The translations under genes were made by a program, and so were the position numbers. 64,000 nucleotides of DNA from an uncultured Algimonas sp. Lineage in GTDB: Bacteria > Pseudomonadota > Alphaproteobacteria > Caulobacterales > Maricaulaceae. The DNA is taken from contig NZ_CANMJB010000001.1 of the NCBI RefSeq assembly GCF_947498175.1, positions 372,001-436,000 on the forward strand, in the 5' to 3' direction. The number at the start of each line of letters is the position of its first letter. The stretch's first letter is position 1. The notes below the pieces were generated by a model. The model searched no databases and was not told the DNA's origin. It was given only the letters and a program-made list of their open reading frames with translations. Positions 35,417 through 44,216 of the stretch are shown here, one piece after another.

Positions 35417-36157
35417 CTAATCCGACAGCGTCTCGTCCGTCAGGGGAACCGTCGGTTGCTTGGCCTTGAATTCCTCCAGCGCTTCATTGGACGAGACCAT
35501 GCCCCCCGAGATGATCATCTTGGCCCCCTCCTCCGGCGTCATGTCCAGCAACTTTATCTCGTCGGTCGGCGCGAACAGAAGAAAGCCGGAAGTCGGATTG
35601 GGCGTGGTCGGCAGGAAGACGCAGACATAGTCCTTGCCGTCCGCCGCCAGCTCGCGTTTCGGCGCCCCGGACAGGTCGGCGGTGACGAACCCGACGGCCC
35701 AGATGCCCTCGCGCGGATATTCGATCAGGCAGACGTCCCGGAAAGCGCGGTCCTTTTGCTGGGCGATCGTGTTCAGGATCTGTTTGATGCCGTTGTAGAT
35801 CGGTGCGACCACGGGCACCTTGGCCAGTGCGGACTCGCCGACCCGCAGGATGCGGGTGCCGATCTGGTTCGACACGAAGATGCCGAACAGGGTCAGACCG
35901 ACCACAGCCAGCACGACCGAAAGCAGCCAGAAAAAGGGGAAGTCGTAATAGTTGGCCGGATCGAGCGCGTCCGGCACGATGGACCAGACCGCATTGTCGA
36001 TGGTCCCGATCAGCTTGCTGAGCAGCCAGAACACGGCCACAATCGGCAGCGCCACCAGGATGCCGGCGATGAACCGGTTGCGAAACCACCGGATCAGCCG
36101 GAAGCGGCCCGCTTTCGGCACCACTTTGATTTCGGGATGACTGCCTGTCATTGCCAT
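35417..36157 (-). CDS. DUF502 family inner membrane protein
   Basis: 246 residues. Two strong transmembrane helices at ~30-50 (FIAGILVALPIVAVFWLLSKL) and ~75-97 (FFWLLSVVLAVVGLTLFGIFV), then a soluble part with the DUF502 hallmark VPVVAPIYNGIKQILNTIAQQ and VFLPTTPNPTSGFLL. Function unknown. Divergent from the DUF3089 gene; convergent with recG. Confidence 0.88.
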   Translation of the reverse strand: MAMTGSHPEIKVVPKAGRFRLIRWFRNRFIAGILVALPIVAVFWLLSKLIGTIDNAVWSIVPDALDPANYYDFPFFWLLSVVLAVVGLTLFGIFVSNQIGTRILRVGESALAKVPVVAPIYNGIKQILNTIAQQKDRAFRDVCLIEYPREGIWAVGFVTADLSGAPKRELAADGKDYVCVFLPTTPNPTSGFLLFAPTDEIKLLDMTPEEGAKMIISGGMVSSNEALEEFKAKQPTVPLTDETLSD

Positions 36158-36242
36158 ATACCTTGTGCGCTTGCCGCTGTGCCCCCCTTGCGCTTATGGC
36201 TGTGATGAACGCCGAAGGAAAGCGAAGAAGCCTATCACGTCA

Positions 36243-37493
36243 ATGCCGCGAACCGACGAAACCGCCAAGCGATTCTCCCTGTGGCGGAAGCTGCTGGGCG
36301 GTGCGTTCCTCGTCTTGGTCCTGGCGGCCGTTCTGGCCTGGACCTACCGCGACGACATCTTCCAGACCATTCAGGACCCCCGCCAACCCTTCCAGACCTA
36401 CGATCCGCCCGAAGCGCCGATCTACAGCGATCCGGAAAGCTGGCTGAGCCAACCCGACCTGGATGTGGATCCGTTCACGTTCGATGCACTCGGCGATGTC
36501 TTCGTGGTGGTGCCGAGCGTCTATCGCGGCGGCGAGCACTACGTCCTGCCGAGCGACGATCTGCGCCGCAAAAGCAAGCTGGAACGGATCGTCAGGCCGA
36601 ACTACGTCACGCCTTACGGCGACGCGGGACGGCTTTTCGCCCCTTTTTATCGCCAAGCGTCGCTCTATAGCTACATGACCACGCGCGAGGATGCGCGCCT
36701 GGCGCAGGACTTCGCCTACCAGGATGTCAAACGCGCCTTCCACACCTTCCTGAAACACAGTCCGCCGGAGCGGCCCATCGTACTGGTCGGGCACAATCAG
36801 GGGGCGGCGCACCTGATCCGCTTGCTGGACGACTTCTTTTCCGGTGAGTCGCCTCTGATCGAACGGCTCGCCGTGGCCTACGTCATCGATTACCCCCTGC
36901 CGCTGGATTTGTTCGAGACCGTGCTTGCGCCGCTGCAGCCTTGCGAGGATGCGGTGGACACGAACTGCGTCGTTGCCTTCGGCACATTCATGCCTGGCGA
37001 GGACGTTATCACGGAGCGCTTCCGGGACCGTCTACTCGTGCATGGCGGGCAGGACTATGAGAGCGTCAGCGGACGCCCGCTGCTCTGCATCAATCCGCTG
37101 ACTTGGCTGCAAAACGGAAACTACGCGCCCGAACGGCTGCATCTGGGCGGCGTGGCGGCCGAAGGGCTGGAACCGGATATCCGGCCGGCCGCTAGTCCGA
37201 ACCAGGTCGGAGCGCGATGCGTGAACGGCACGTTGCAGGTGGACCGCCCGCGGTCGCGCTCGCTGCGCCGCCCGATCCAGGTCGGGGCCAAGTTCAGGAC
37301 GCTGCCGTCGAACCTGTTCTACGAGGATCTGAAGCAGAACGCCGTGGCCAGGGTGGACGCGCTCGTCGCGTCCGGCACCCTGCCCAAACGCGCGCGCAGG
37401 CTGGACGATCTCGACGTCGTGCCGATCCAGGACAGTCCGGTCGTGCCGGCGCAGGACCGGCCCCCGCGTTCACAATTCCCCGACCCGCGATAA
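36243..37493 (+). CDS. DUF3089 family alpha/beta hydrolase-like protein lacking the nucleophile serine
   Basis: 416 residues from ATG 36243. One N-terminal transmembrane helix (~19-34), so it is membrane-anchored with the bulk outside. Family features: VFVVVPSVYRGGEHYV, APFYRQASLYSY, and the nucleophile elbow. In relatives the elbow is GHSQG, but here it reads LVGHNQGAAHLI with Asn185 in place of Ser. The codon is a clean AAT. If correct, the classical triad is broken and the protein is a non-catalytic or altered member. Ends 39 bp before the cysteine synthase gene on the same strand. Confidence 0.8.
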   Translation: MPRTDETAKRFSLWRKLLGGAFLVLVLAAVLAWTYRDDIFQTIQDPRQPFQTYDPPEAPIYSDPESWLSQPDLDVDPFTFDALGDVFVVVPSVYRGGEHYVLPSDDLRRKSKLERIVRPNYVTPYGDAGRLFAPFYRQASLYSYMTTREDARLAQDFAYQDVKRAFHTFLKHSPPERPIVLVGHNQGAAHLIRLLDDFFSGESPLIERLAVAYVIDYPLPLDLFETVLAPLQPCEDAVDTNCVVAFGTFMPGEDVITERFRDRLLVHGGQDYESVSGRPLLCINPLTWLQNGNYAPERLHLGGVAAEGLEPDIRPAASPNQVGARCVNGTLQVDRPRSRSLRRPIQVGAKFRTLPSNLFYEDLKQNAVARVDALVASGTLPKRARRLDDLDVVPIQDSPVVPAQDRPPRSQFPDPR

Positions 37494-37532
37494 ACGCTAG
37501 AAAATGCGGCGCGCGGCTGGCATGGACGCGCC

Positions 37533-38528
37533 ATGATCGCCAATTCCGTCATCGACCTTATCGGCAACACGCCGCTTCTGAAGTTGCAGGACGCCTCCAA
37601 GATGACGGGGTGCAACATCTATGGCAAGGCGGAGTTCCTCAATCCCGGCCAGTCGGTCAAGGACCGCGCGGCGCTCTGGATCGTGCGCGATGCGGAAACG
37701 CGCGGCGCATTGCGACCGGGCGGCGTCGTCGTGGAAGGTACGGCGGGCAATACGGGCATCGGCCTGGCCATGGTCTGTTCCGCCCTGGGCTATCGCTGCA
37801 AGATCGTCATCCCGCGCACGCAGAGCCAGGAAAAGAAGGACGCCATCAAGCTGCTCGGCGCGGAACTGGTCGAAGTTGATGCCGTACCCTACGCCAATCC
37901 GGGGAACTACGTTCACGTTTCGGAACGGCTCGCCAAGGAACTGAACGAAAGCGAACCCAACGGCGCGGTCTGGGCCAACCAGTTCGACAACACCGCCAAC
38001 CGGCAGGCCCATGTCGAAAGCACGGCCGAGGAAGTCTGGGCGCAGACGGACGGCAAGGTGGACGGGTTCGTCTGCGCGGTCGGGTCCGGCGGCACGCTCG
38101 GCGGCATGTCGATCGGGCTGAAGCAGAAGAACCCGGACATCCAGATCGGCGTGGCCGACCCTTACGGCTCCAAGATGTTCGCCTATTACGATCATGGCGA
38201 GCTGGAAACCGAAGGCAATTCCATCACCGAAGGGATCGGCCAGGGACGGATCACCGCCAATCTGCAAGACATCGCCGTCGACCGCGCCTACCGCATCAGC
38301 GACACGGAAGCCCTGCAGATCATCTTCGAGCTCAATCAGCTGGAAGGCATCTGTTTGGGCGGGTCGTCGGGGATCAACATCGCGGGGGCGATCCACATGG
38401 CTCGCGAGCTCGGTCCGGGCCATACCATCGTGACGATCCTGTGCGATTACGGGCAGCGTTACCAATCCAAGGTCTACAATCCGGAATTCCTGCGGGAGCG
38501 TGACCTGCCGGTTCCGTGCTGGCTGTGA
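37533..38528 (+). CDS. cysK: Cysteine synthase
   Basis: 331 residues. IDLIGNTPLLKL start, PLP lysine K43 in NPGQSVKDRAALW, substrate loop EGTAGNTGIGLAM, and phosphate-binding GSGGTLGG. Ends with the typical alphaproteobacterial tail LPVPCWL. Makes cysteine from O-acetylserine and sulfide, using sulfide from the cysI operon. The stop overlaps the next gene by 13 nt. Confidence 0.92.
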   Translation: MIANSVIDLIGNTPLLKLQDASKMTGCNIYGKAEFLNPGQSVKDRAALWIVRDAETRGALRPGGVVVEGTAGNTGIGLAMVCSALGYRCKIVIPRTQSQEKKDAIKLLGAELVEVDAVPYANPGNYVHVSERLAKELNESEPNGAVWANQFDNTANRQAHVESTAEEVWAQTDGKVDGFVCAVGSGGTLGGMSIGLKQKNPDIQIGVADPYGSKMFAYYDHGELETEGNSITEGIGQGRITANLQDIAVDRAYRISDTEALQIIFELNQLEGICLGGSSGINIAGAIHMARELGPGHTIVTILCDYGQRYQSKVYNPEFLRERDLPVPCWL

Positions 38529-39292
38529 CGCTGTCGGTCGACGCCGACCGCCACGCGGATGGCTACGTGCTGGCCGAAGCGAGCTGGGCGATGCCGGGCC
38601 GCGAGGAGCCCTTCGATCCCTATCTGCGCGACACCGCTCTCAGCATCGACACGCAGGCCATCAAGGCCGCGCCGGTGGGCGAGCGTCTGGCCGTCAGCGC
38701 CGCCATGTTCGGCAAGGCCGGACTGGACGGCACCGAACCCGTCGCAGTGTATGACCGGGTCGGATTGTTTTCCGCGCCGTGGATCTGGTGGCTGTTGCGA
38801 TCGCACGGCTGTGACGCTGCTCTGGTCGAAGGATGGGGCGAGACCCGGCTCGACCCGCCGCTCGCGCCGCCAACCCAATTTCTGCCGACCCGTGATGCGG
38901 GCCTGATGAATGCAAATCGTGATGAGGTTCTCGCCGGGATCGGCACCGGTGTGCAGATCGTCGATGCCCGCCCGGCTGGGCGGTTCGCGGGGGAGACGCC
39001 CGAACCGCGGCCCGATTGTCGCGCCGGCCACATCCCCGGCAGCGTGAACGTTCCGTTCGGCCAGCTGAAAAGCGGTCGGCGCTTCCATGCGGCGAACGAT
39101 CTTCGCGCTCTTTTCGACGACAAGACGATCGATCTGTCCCGACCGATCATCACGACGTGCGGATCGGGCGTGACGGCGTCGGGGCTTGCCTTCGCGCTGA
39201 CGCGGTGTGGTGCGAAAAACGTGAAAGTCTATCAGGGATCGTGGGCGGAGTGGGGCGTGGACCCGGACTTGCCTGTCGAAACCGGATCATGA
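38516..39292 (+). CDS. sseA: 3-mercaptopyruvate sulfurtransferase-like rhodanese
   Basis: 258 residues from GTG 38516, inside the end of cysK. Two rhodanese domains; the second carries the active loop TCGSGVTASG (Cys215), with Gly-Ser-Gly-Val-Thr typical of mercaptopyruvate rather than thiosulfate sulfurtransferases, and DARPAGRF / RAGHIPGSVNVPF. The first domain is shorter than usual. Moves sulfur from 3-mercaptopyruvate to acceptors. Stop overlaps metC start by 4 nt. Confidence 0.88.
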   Translation: MLAVTLSVDADRHADGYVLAEASWAMPGREEPFDPYLRDTALSIDTQAIKAAPVGERLAVSAAMFGKAGLDGTEPVAVYDRVGLFSAPWIWWLLRSHGCDAALVEGWGETRLDPPLAPPTQFLPTRDAGLMNANRDEVLAGIGTGVQIVDARPAGRFAGETPEPRPDCRAGHIPGSVNVPFGQLKSGRRFHAANDLRALFDDKTIDLSRPIITTCGSGVTASGLAFALTRCGAKNVKVYQGSWAEWGVDPDLPVETGS

Positions 39293-40434
39293 CGCATCGA
39301 CGCACGCGTTTCGCGCATCTGGGCCGTCCGGAGCCGACACTCGCCACACCGGTCAATCACCCCGTCGAGCGGGCGTCGACGCTGTTGTTCGACAAGTCCG
39401 AAGACCTCTACCGTAGCGATTTGCGCGGTTACGGCCGTCACGGCAGCCAGGTCCACGACGCATTGAAACGCCTCTTCGTCGATTTGGAAGGCGGTGCGAC
39501 GGCGCAGCTCTACCCGTCCGGGGTCATGGCGTGCACTCAGCCGGTCTTGAGTTTCGTGCGTCCCGGCGATCATGTGCTTCTGACGGACAGCGCTTACGGC
39601 CCGACCCGATTCTTCTGCCAGACCTTCCTGAAACAGATGGGTGTCGAAACGGAGCTCTACGATCCGCGCATCGGCGCCGGGATCGAGGCGCTGATCCGGG
39701 ACAATACGGCTGTCGTTCTATTGGAAAGCCCAGGCTCGCTCACTTTCGAGATTCAGGACATCCCGGCGATCAGTGCGGCGGCGCGCAAGCGAGCCGCCGT
39801 GACGATCGTGGACAATACATGGTCGGCCGGGCTGACCTGCAACCCGCTCGCGCTTGGCGCGGACATCACAACTCATTCGGCGACCAAATATTTCGGCGGG
39901 CATGGCGACCTGCTTTACGGCGGCGCGATCTGCGCGTCCGAAGATCACGGTTCGACACTGGCTTTGACGGCGAAGCAGCTCGGTGTCGCCAGTTCGCCGG
40001 ACGACGCCTATCAGGTGCTGCGCGGTTTCCGCTCCGTCTCGGCACGGTTTGCACAGCAGGAGCGCACGGCCGAGGCCTTGGCGCGTTGGCTGGCGGACCG
40101 GGATGAAGTCCGGCAGGTTTTGCATCCCGCTCTGCCCTCCCATCCGGACCATGCACTCTGGCGGCGCGACTTTTCGGGCGGTGCCTGCCTGTTCGGTGCG
40201 GTCCTGGCGCCTGGGCCCGTCGTTCAGGTCGATCGCTTCATCGACGCGCTGCGCCTGTTCGGGGTCGGTTTCTCCTACGGAGGCTTTGAAAGCCTCGCCA
40301 TCCATTGCGATCCGCAACTCAAGCGCAAATTCGGCGAGCCGTTCGAAGGCCCGCTGGTTCGCTTCGCCTGCGGGTTGGAACATCCCGACGACCTGATTGC
40401 CGATCTGGAACAAGCGTTTGCGCAATATTCTTGA
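39289..40434 (+). CDS. metC: Cystathionine beta-lyase
   Basis: 381 residues from ATG 39289. Cys/Met metabolism PLP enzyme: PVERASTLLFDK, YGRHGSQVHDALKRLFVDLEGG, and PLP lysine K200 in THSATKYFGGHGDLLYGG. Sequence style (RYG..G; HSDLMLGG equivalent HGDLLYGG) fits the alphaproteobacterial MetC. Cleaves cystathionine to homocysteine. Third gene of a sulfur-amino-acid operon cysK-sseA-metC. Confidence 0.9.
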   Translation: MTHRRTRFAHLGRPEPTLATPVNHPVERASTLLFDKSEDLYRSDLRGYGRHGSQVHDALKRLFVDLEGGATAQLYPSGVMACTQPVLSFVRPGDHVLLTDSAYGPTRFFCQTFLKQMGVETELYDPRIGAGIEALIRDNTAVVLLESPGSLTFEIQDIPAISAAARKRAAVTIVDNTWSAGLTCNPLALGADITTHSATKYFGGHGDLLYGGAICASEDHGSTLALTAKQLGVASSPDDAYQVLRGFRSVSARFAQQERTAEALARWLADRDEVRQVLHPALPSHPDHALWRRDFSGGACLFGAVLAPGPVVQVDRFIDALRLFGVGFSYGGFESLAIHCDPQLKRKFGEPFEGPLVRFACGLEHPDDLIADLEQAFAQYS

Positions 40435-41629
40435 TGTCGTTTGGACGCTGGCCAAACTGGTCCTGATCGCCGGGCTGATCGCGCTTGGATCCTGCACGAT
40501 GGCGCGGACCCTGTTGAAACAGGCACCAACCGAACTGCCCGAAGGTTGGCAGCCGGACCCGCGCGCGCTACTGCCGGAAGAACTTGCGCGTTCGCTTTTG
40601 CAGACGGAGATCTACGGCGATCTGTCGCTTGTGCCCGGAATCGCCGTCCGGTCCTCCGCCGTCCTGTCCGGCAGCGCGGTCGAGGGTCTGGGCACATTGA
40701 CGCAATGGCAGCTGAAGATCGGATACGGCGCTGCGGAACGCAGGGTGGACCTTGTCCTGGTGATGCCGAACGCCCACCCGTCGGCCCCCGTCATCCTGTC
40801 GCAGAACTTCTGCCCCAATGACGATGTCGTGCCGTTGCCGGGCGTTGCATACCCTTCGGACAGTTCGTTCGATTGTGCCGGCGGCGGCCTGTTCGGATCG
40901 CTCATGACCGGCATATTCGGACGCTATATCGTGACGCCGCCGCTGCAGACCATACTGGAACGCGGTTACGGATTCGCCGCGCTCTACCCGTCCCAACTCA
41001 TCCCGGACAGCGCCGAGGACGGCATGGCTGTGCTGGATGCGATGTTTCCAGCGGCAGACAATCGTCCCGGCGCGCTGGCCGTCTGGTCGCAACTCTTCGG
41101 CATCGCGGCCGAACTGATCGAAGAAGAACAGGGTTCGCGGCCCTTCATCGCCTACGGGCATTCGCGTTTCGCCAAAACGGCGTTGCTGGCAGGCGCTTGG
41201 TCCGACCGGATCGACGGCGTGATCGCGCATCAGAGCGGAACGCTCGGCGCCTCTTCGGTCGACGACGAAGACGGCGAACCGGTCTCGGCTCTCTTATCGT
41301 CCTATCCGCATTGGGCTGGCCCAGGTCTGGAGCGTCATGCCGGCAACCCCTCCGCCTTGCCCGTCGATCCCGCCGATCTTCTGAACATGCTTGGCGACAA
41401 GCCCGTCCTGCTCGGCAATGCGCGGCGCGATGTCTGGTCGGATCCGTGGGGCGCATTCAAGGAAGCCAAACGGGCTTGGGGCGAGGATTTCACCGCCGCG
41501 CGACCCGGCGATTTCGATCCGGCCGCCCGCAAGGCCTATTGGCTGAGGCCGGGAACGCACGGCGTGGTCAAGGAAGACTGGCCGGCCTTTCTCGCTTTCC
41601 TCGACGCGCATTTCGGCAAGGCGCAATAG
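40397..41629 (+). CDS. Alpha/beta hydrolase lipoprotein, glucuronoyl-esterase (CE15)-like
   Basis: 410 residues from TTG 40397, overlapping the metC end by 38 nt; a later ATG (40499) would lose the signal. The N-terminal hydrophobic segment ends in a lipobox-like LGSC (Cys33). The core has PVILSQNFCPND, ALAVWSQLFGIAAEL and the nucleophile motif AYGHSRFAKTALLAGAWSDRIDG (Ser256), very like the GxSR(x)GK motif of CE15 esterases, which cleave lignin-carbohydrate esters. A late PGTHGVVKEDW supplies His388. The substrate is not known; may be an envelope esterase. Unrelated to the preceding sulfur genes. Confidence 0.72.
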   Translation: MPIWNKRLRNILDVVWTLAKLVLIAGLIALGSCTMARTLLKQAPTELPEGWQPDPRALLPEELARSLLQTEIYGDLSLVPGIAVRSSAVLSGSAVEGLGTLTQWQLKIGYGAAERRVDLVLVMPNAHPSAPVILSQNFCPNDDVVPLPGVAYPSDSSFDCAGGGLFGSLMTGIFGRYIVTPPLQTILERGYGFAALYPSQLIPDSAEDGMAVLDAMFPAADNRPGALAVWSQLFGIAAELIEEEQGSRPFIAYGHSRFAKTALLAGAWSDRIDGVIAHQSGTLGASSVDDEDGEPVSALLSSYPHWAGPGLERHAGNPSALPVDPADLLNMLGDKPVLLGNARRDVWSDPWGAFKEAKRAWGEDFTAARPGDFDPAARKAYWLRPGTHGVVKEDWPAFLAFLDAHFGKAQ

Positions 41630-41636
41630 CGGAAGA

Positions 41637-41713
41637 TGGCGACCCCGGGAGGACTTGAACCCCCAACCTGCAGATTAGAAGTCAGCTGCTCTATCCAGTT
41701 GAGCTACGGGGCC
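41637..41713 (-). tRNA. tRNA-Arg (anticodon UCU)
   Basis: 77 bases with encoded CCA. Acceptor GGCCCCG/CGGGGTC, anticodon loop CTTCTAA (TCT), T-arm with GTTCAAG loop. The anticodon stem is GCTGA/TCTGC, with an unpaired T-T at its middle. Lies between the esterase-like gene and the NDUFS4-like gene. Confidence 0.95.
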
Positions 41714-41730
41714 GGTCTTCGCGCGTGCGC

Positions 41731-42036
41731 CTAATGCGTCCAGGGAAGCTTGCGGTCAAAGGAGAAATTGTCGGAATAGGCGCGCGGGATGCGTTTGGGC
41801 TCCTGCGAGCCGTGCACGCGGTGCGGGATGTCGTTGGCCTTGGCATAGGACACGGCCTCTTCCAGCGTGTCGAAGGTCATGCGGATCTGTTCGCGCGTGT
41901 CGGTCGAGACCGCATTGCCGGTCAGCGGATCGATGGCGCGCGGTTCGTCGGTGTCGAATTCCAGGATCCAGTGATGCGTCCGCGCACGGCCCGAGCTCAT
42001 GGCGGATGGGCGGGGCCTGTAGATCTTCGCATACAT
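41731..42036 (-). CDS. NDUFS4-like complex I accessory subunit
   Basis: 101 residues from ATG 42036 (MYAKIYRPRPSAMSSGRA). Family features: RTHHWILEFD, MTFDTLEEAVSYAKANDI, RAYSDNFSF. Equivalent of mitochondrial NDUFS4 (18 kDa), found in bacteria mainly in alphaproteobacteria, where it is a peripheral subunit of NADH:quinone oxidoreductase. Not linked to the nuo operon in this window. A strong taxonomic marker. Confidence 0.9.
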   Translation of the reverse strand: MYAKIYRPRPSAMSSGRARTHHWILEFDTDEPRAIDPLTGNAVSTDTREQIRMTFDTLEEAVSYAKANDIPHRVHGSQEPKRIPRAYSDNFSFDRKLPWTH

Positions 42037-42093
42037 GGACACGGCGATATAGGCGCGGCCGGACCTTCGCAAGACGGCAGTTTCGCGCGCCGC

Positions 42094-44022
42094 TCAATTG
42101 TTGCGGTGGAACGCGTCGTTCAGTTTCTGTTTGACGCTGCGCGGATCGTCCTTGCCGGTTTCGGGCGCGGCAGCGCGCAATTGCGACCGTATCGCTTCGA
42201 AATCCGTCGTGTTGCGTCGTTTGACATCTTTCTGCAGCGAAGGCGCCGCCGCCACTTTCTGGGCGAGCGTCGTCTGGGGCGGCATGGCGGGCGATCCGGC
42301 TCCGCGCGAAGCGGCCGCGATCGGCGTCTTGCTGCGCCAGCGGGCATAGACGGATTTCATCATGTCCGGCGTCGCCTGGTCCTTCGACCAGAGGCCGGTA
42401 AAGGATGCACTGGAACTATGCGGCCGGTACTTCTCCGCCAGCGTGTTGAGCAAGACCCGCATCGGCATGTTGACCGCTTCGCCGAACACCATCGCTTCGG
42501 CCGTTCCGAGCGAGGGCAGGAAGTCGAGCAGGTCCGCCGCGCCTTCCGGGACGGCCGCCTTGACGAAATTCTGGTCGACCTCGTTCGACAGACGCATCGA
42601 GAACACGGTGGAGCATTGCGACAAGGTGCTGGGTTCCAGCTCCGAAGGGCGCTGCGAGATGATGCCCAGCGATACGCCGTATTTCCGGCCTTCCTTGGCG
42701 ATGCGCGATATGATGCGGCGCGTCGCATGAAAGCCCTGGCTCGGATCGCGCGGAATGTACCGGTGCGCCTCTTCGCAGACCAGCAGGATCGGGATCTTGC
42801 GGTTCGACCACATCGCCACTTCGAACGCCAGACGGCTGACGACGGAGACGACGATGTTCAGCATTTCCGACGGGATGGACGAGAAATCGAGGATCGAGAT
42901 CGGCTTGCCGTTGACCGGCAGGCGGAAGATGCGGCCGACGATTTCGTCGATCGGCCGCGGCATCGCCTGGTTGCGGAAGATGAAGGCGTAGCGCGGATCG
43001 CCCATCAGGGTGGCGATCCGGCGGTTCAGCCGTTTGTAGGGCTGGAGATTGGAATTGTTTTCCAGCTTGCCCATCTCGTGGTTGAGGATCTTGAGCACGT
43101 CATGAATGCGGTACGGCACCGGGCTGTCCAGCGTGATGTGCGTGGCGCGTTGCAGTTCCGCTTCCAGATCGTCCAGCTTGACCTGCGCGCTGACGTCGCC
43201 GCTTTGCAACGAACGGTCGTAAAGCCGTTTCGCCGTCAGGATGACATCGTTGAGGATTTCCTCTTCCTCGCGCGAATGGTCTTCGATCTCGGAGGTCAGC
43301 AAGGCGACGGTTTCGACGAAGTCGAACATCCACAGCGGCAGGTCCAGCGTTTCTCCGGTGATGACTTCCGCCCATCGGCCGAAGCTGCGGGAATATTCGT
43401 TGTGCGGGTCGAACAGGACGATATGCCCCGCCGGGTTGGTCTGCAGCACGGCTTGCAGGATCAGGGCGACCGCACAGGACTTGCCCGACCCCGTCGAGCC
43501 GATGATCGCGAAATGCTTGGACAGCATGTCGTCGGTCCGGACGCGCGCGACGATCGACGGATCCTGCTGCATTCGCCCGATCTCGATGGTGGGGACGTTC
43601 TCCTTGCTGAAGATCAGCTGCAGATCGGCCGGCGACATGGTGTAGACGGGCTCGTTCAGCACGGGGAACGTCCGCACGCCCCGGAAGAACTTGGTCTGGC
43701 GCGTGGTCGGGTTGGTGGTGATCTCGCCCAGAATGCTCATCCGGGCCAGGCAACCGTCGCTCATGCCTTCGTCGTCGACAGCTTCGATTTCCAGCGATGT
43801 CACCATGGCGACGACGATCGACGCGCTGGTCAGGATCTTCAGGATCGTGCCGATCTGCGCGAGCTGCAGACGGCCGTCGCGGATCAGGGACTTGTTGATG
43901 GAGATCACGGCTTCCGACGACCCGACCGTGACGATCCGGCCGATTTCGACCTGCGCGACGGACCGCTGAACGTTACCGGCGGGCACGGCCGCCTGCCCCT
44001 GTCCCATATGGTTTGGAATCAT
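42094..44022 (-). CDS. HerA-like hexameric ATPase (DUF87)
   Basis: 642 residues. N-terminal HAS-barrel-like part (GRIVTVGSSEAVISIN), Walker A IIGSTGSGKSCAVALIL at ~175-182, HIVLFDPHNEYSRSF, Walker B ILLVCEEAHRYIP, and an arginine-finger-like IISRIAKEGRKYGVSLGIISQRPSEL. HerA/FtsK-superfamily ATPases pump DNA; HerA usually works with the nuclease NurA in end resection. No NurA, Sir2 or other partner lies next to it, so this is a stand-alone version. It could act in DNA repair or in mobile-element defence with a distant partner. Confidence 0.85.
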   Translation of the reverse strand: MIPNHMGQGQAAVPAGNVQRSVAQVEIGRIVTVGSSEAVISINKSLIRDGRLQLAQIGTILKILTSASIVVAMVTSLEIEAVDDEGMSDGCLARMSILGEITTNPTTRQTKFFRGVRTFPVLNEPVYTMSPADLQLIFSKENVPTIEIGRMQQDPSIVARVRTDDMLSKHFAIIGSTGSGKSCAVALILQAVLQTNPAGHIVLFDPHNEYSRSFGRWAEVITGETLDLPLWMFDFVETVALLTSEIEDHSREEEEILNDVILTAKRLYDRSLQSGDVSAQVKLDDLEAELQRATHITLDSPVPYRIHDVLKILNHEMGKLENNSNLQPYKRLNRRIATLMGDPRYAFIFRNQAMPRPIDEIVGRIFRLPVNGKPISILDFSSIPSEMLNIVVSVVSRLAFEVAMWSNRKIPILLVCEEAHRYIPRDPSQGFHATRRIISRIAKEGRKYGVSLGIISQRPSELEPSTLSQCSTVFSMRLSNEVDQNFVKAAVPEGAADLLDFLPSLGTAEAMVFGEAVNMPMRVLLNTLAEKYRPHSSSASFTGLWSKDQATPDMMKSVYARWRSKTPIAAASRGAGSPAMPPQTTLAQKVAAAPSLQKDVKRRNTTDFEAIRSQLRAAAPETGKDDPRSVKQKLNDAFHRNN

Positions 44023-44092
44023 AGCCTCGCCTCTTCGCGCCAGTGACTAAGACGGAAGGCGTTAAGACGGGCTTACAAGTCGTGATGATGTC

Positions 44093-44169
<77 letters not shown>

Positions 44170-44216
44170 TTCCAGACTGAGCGGCTCATAGCCGCTCGGC
44201 GCACAAGCGCAAGCGT

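Noticed and set aside
41725-44046. A 773-codon open frame on the plus strand
   Set aside because: Antisense to the NDUFS4-like and HerA-like genes, both well supported; composition typical of shadows.
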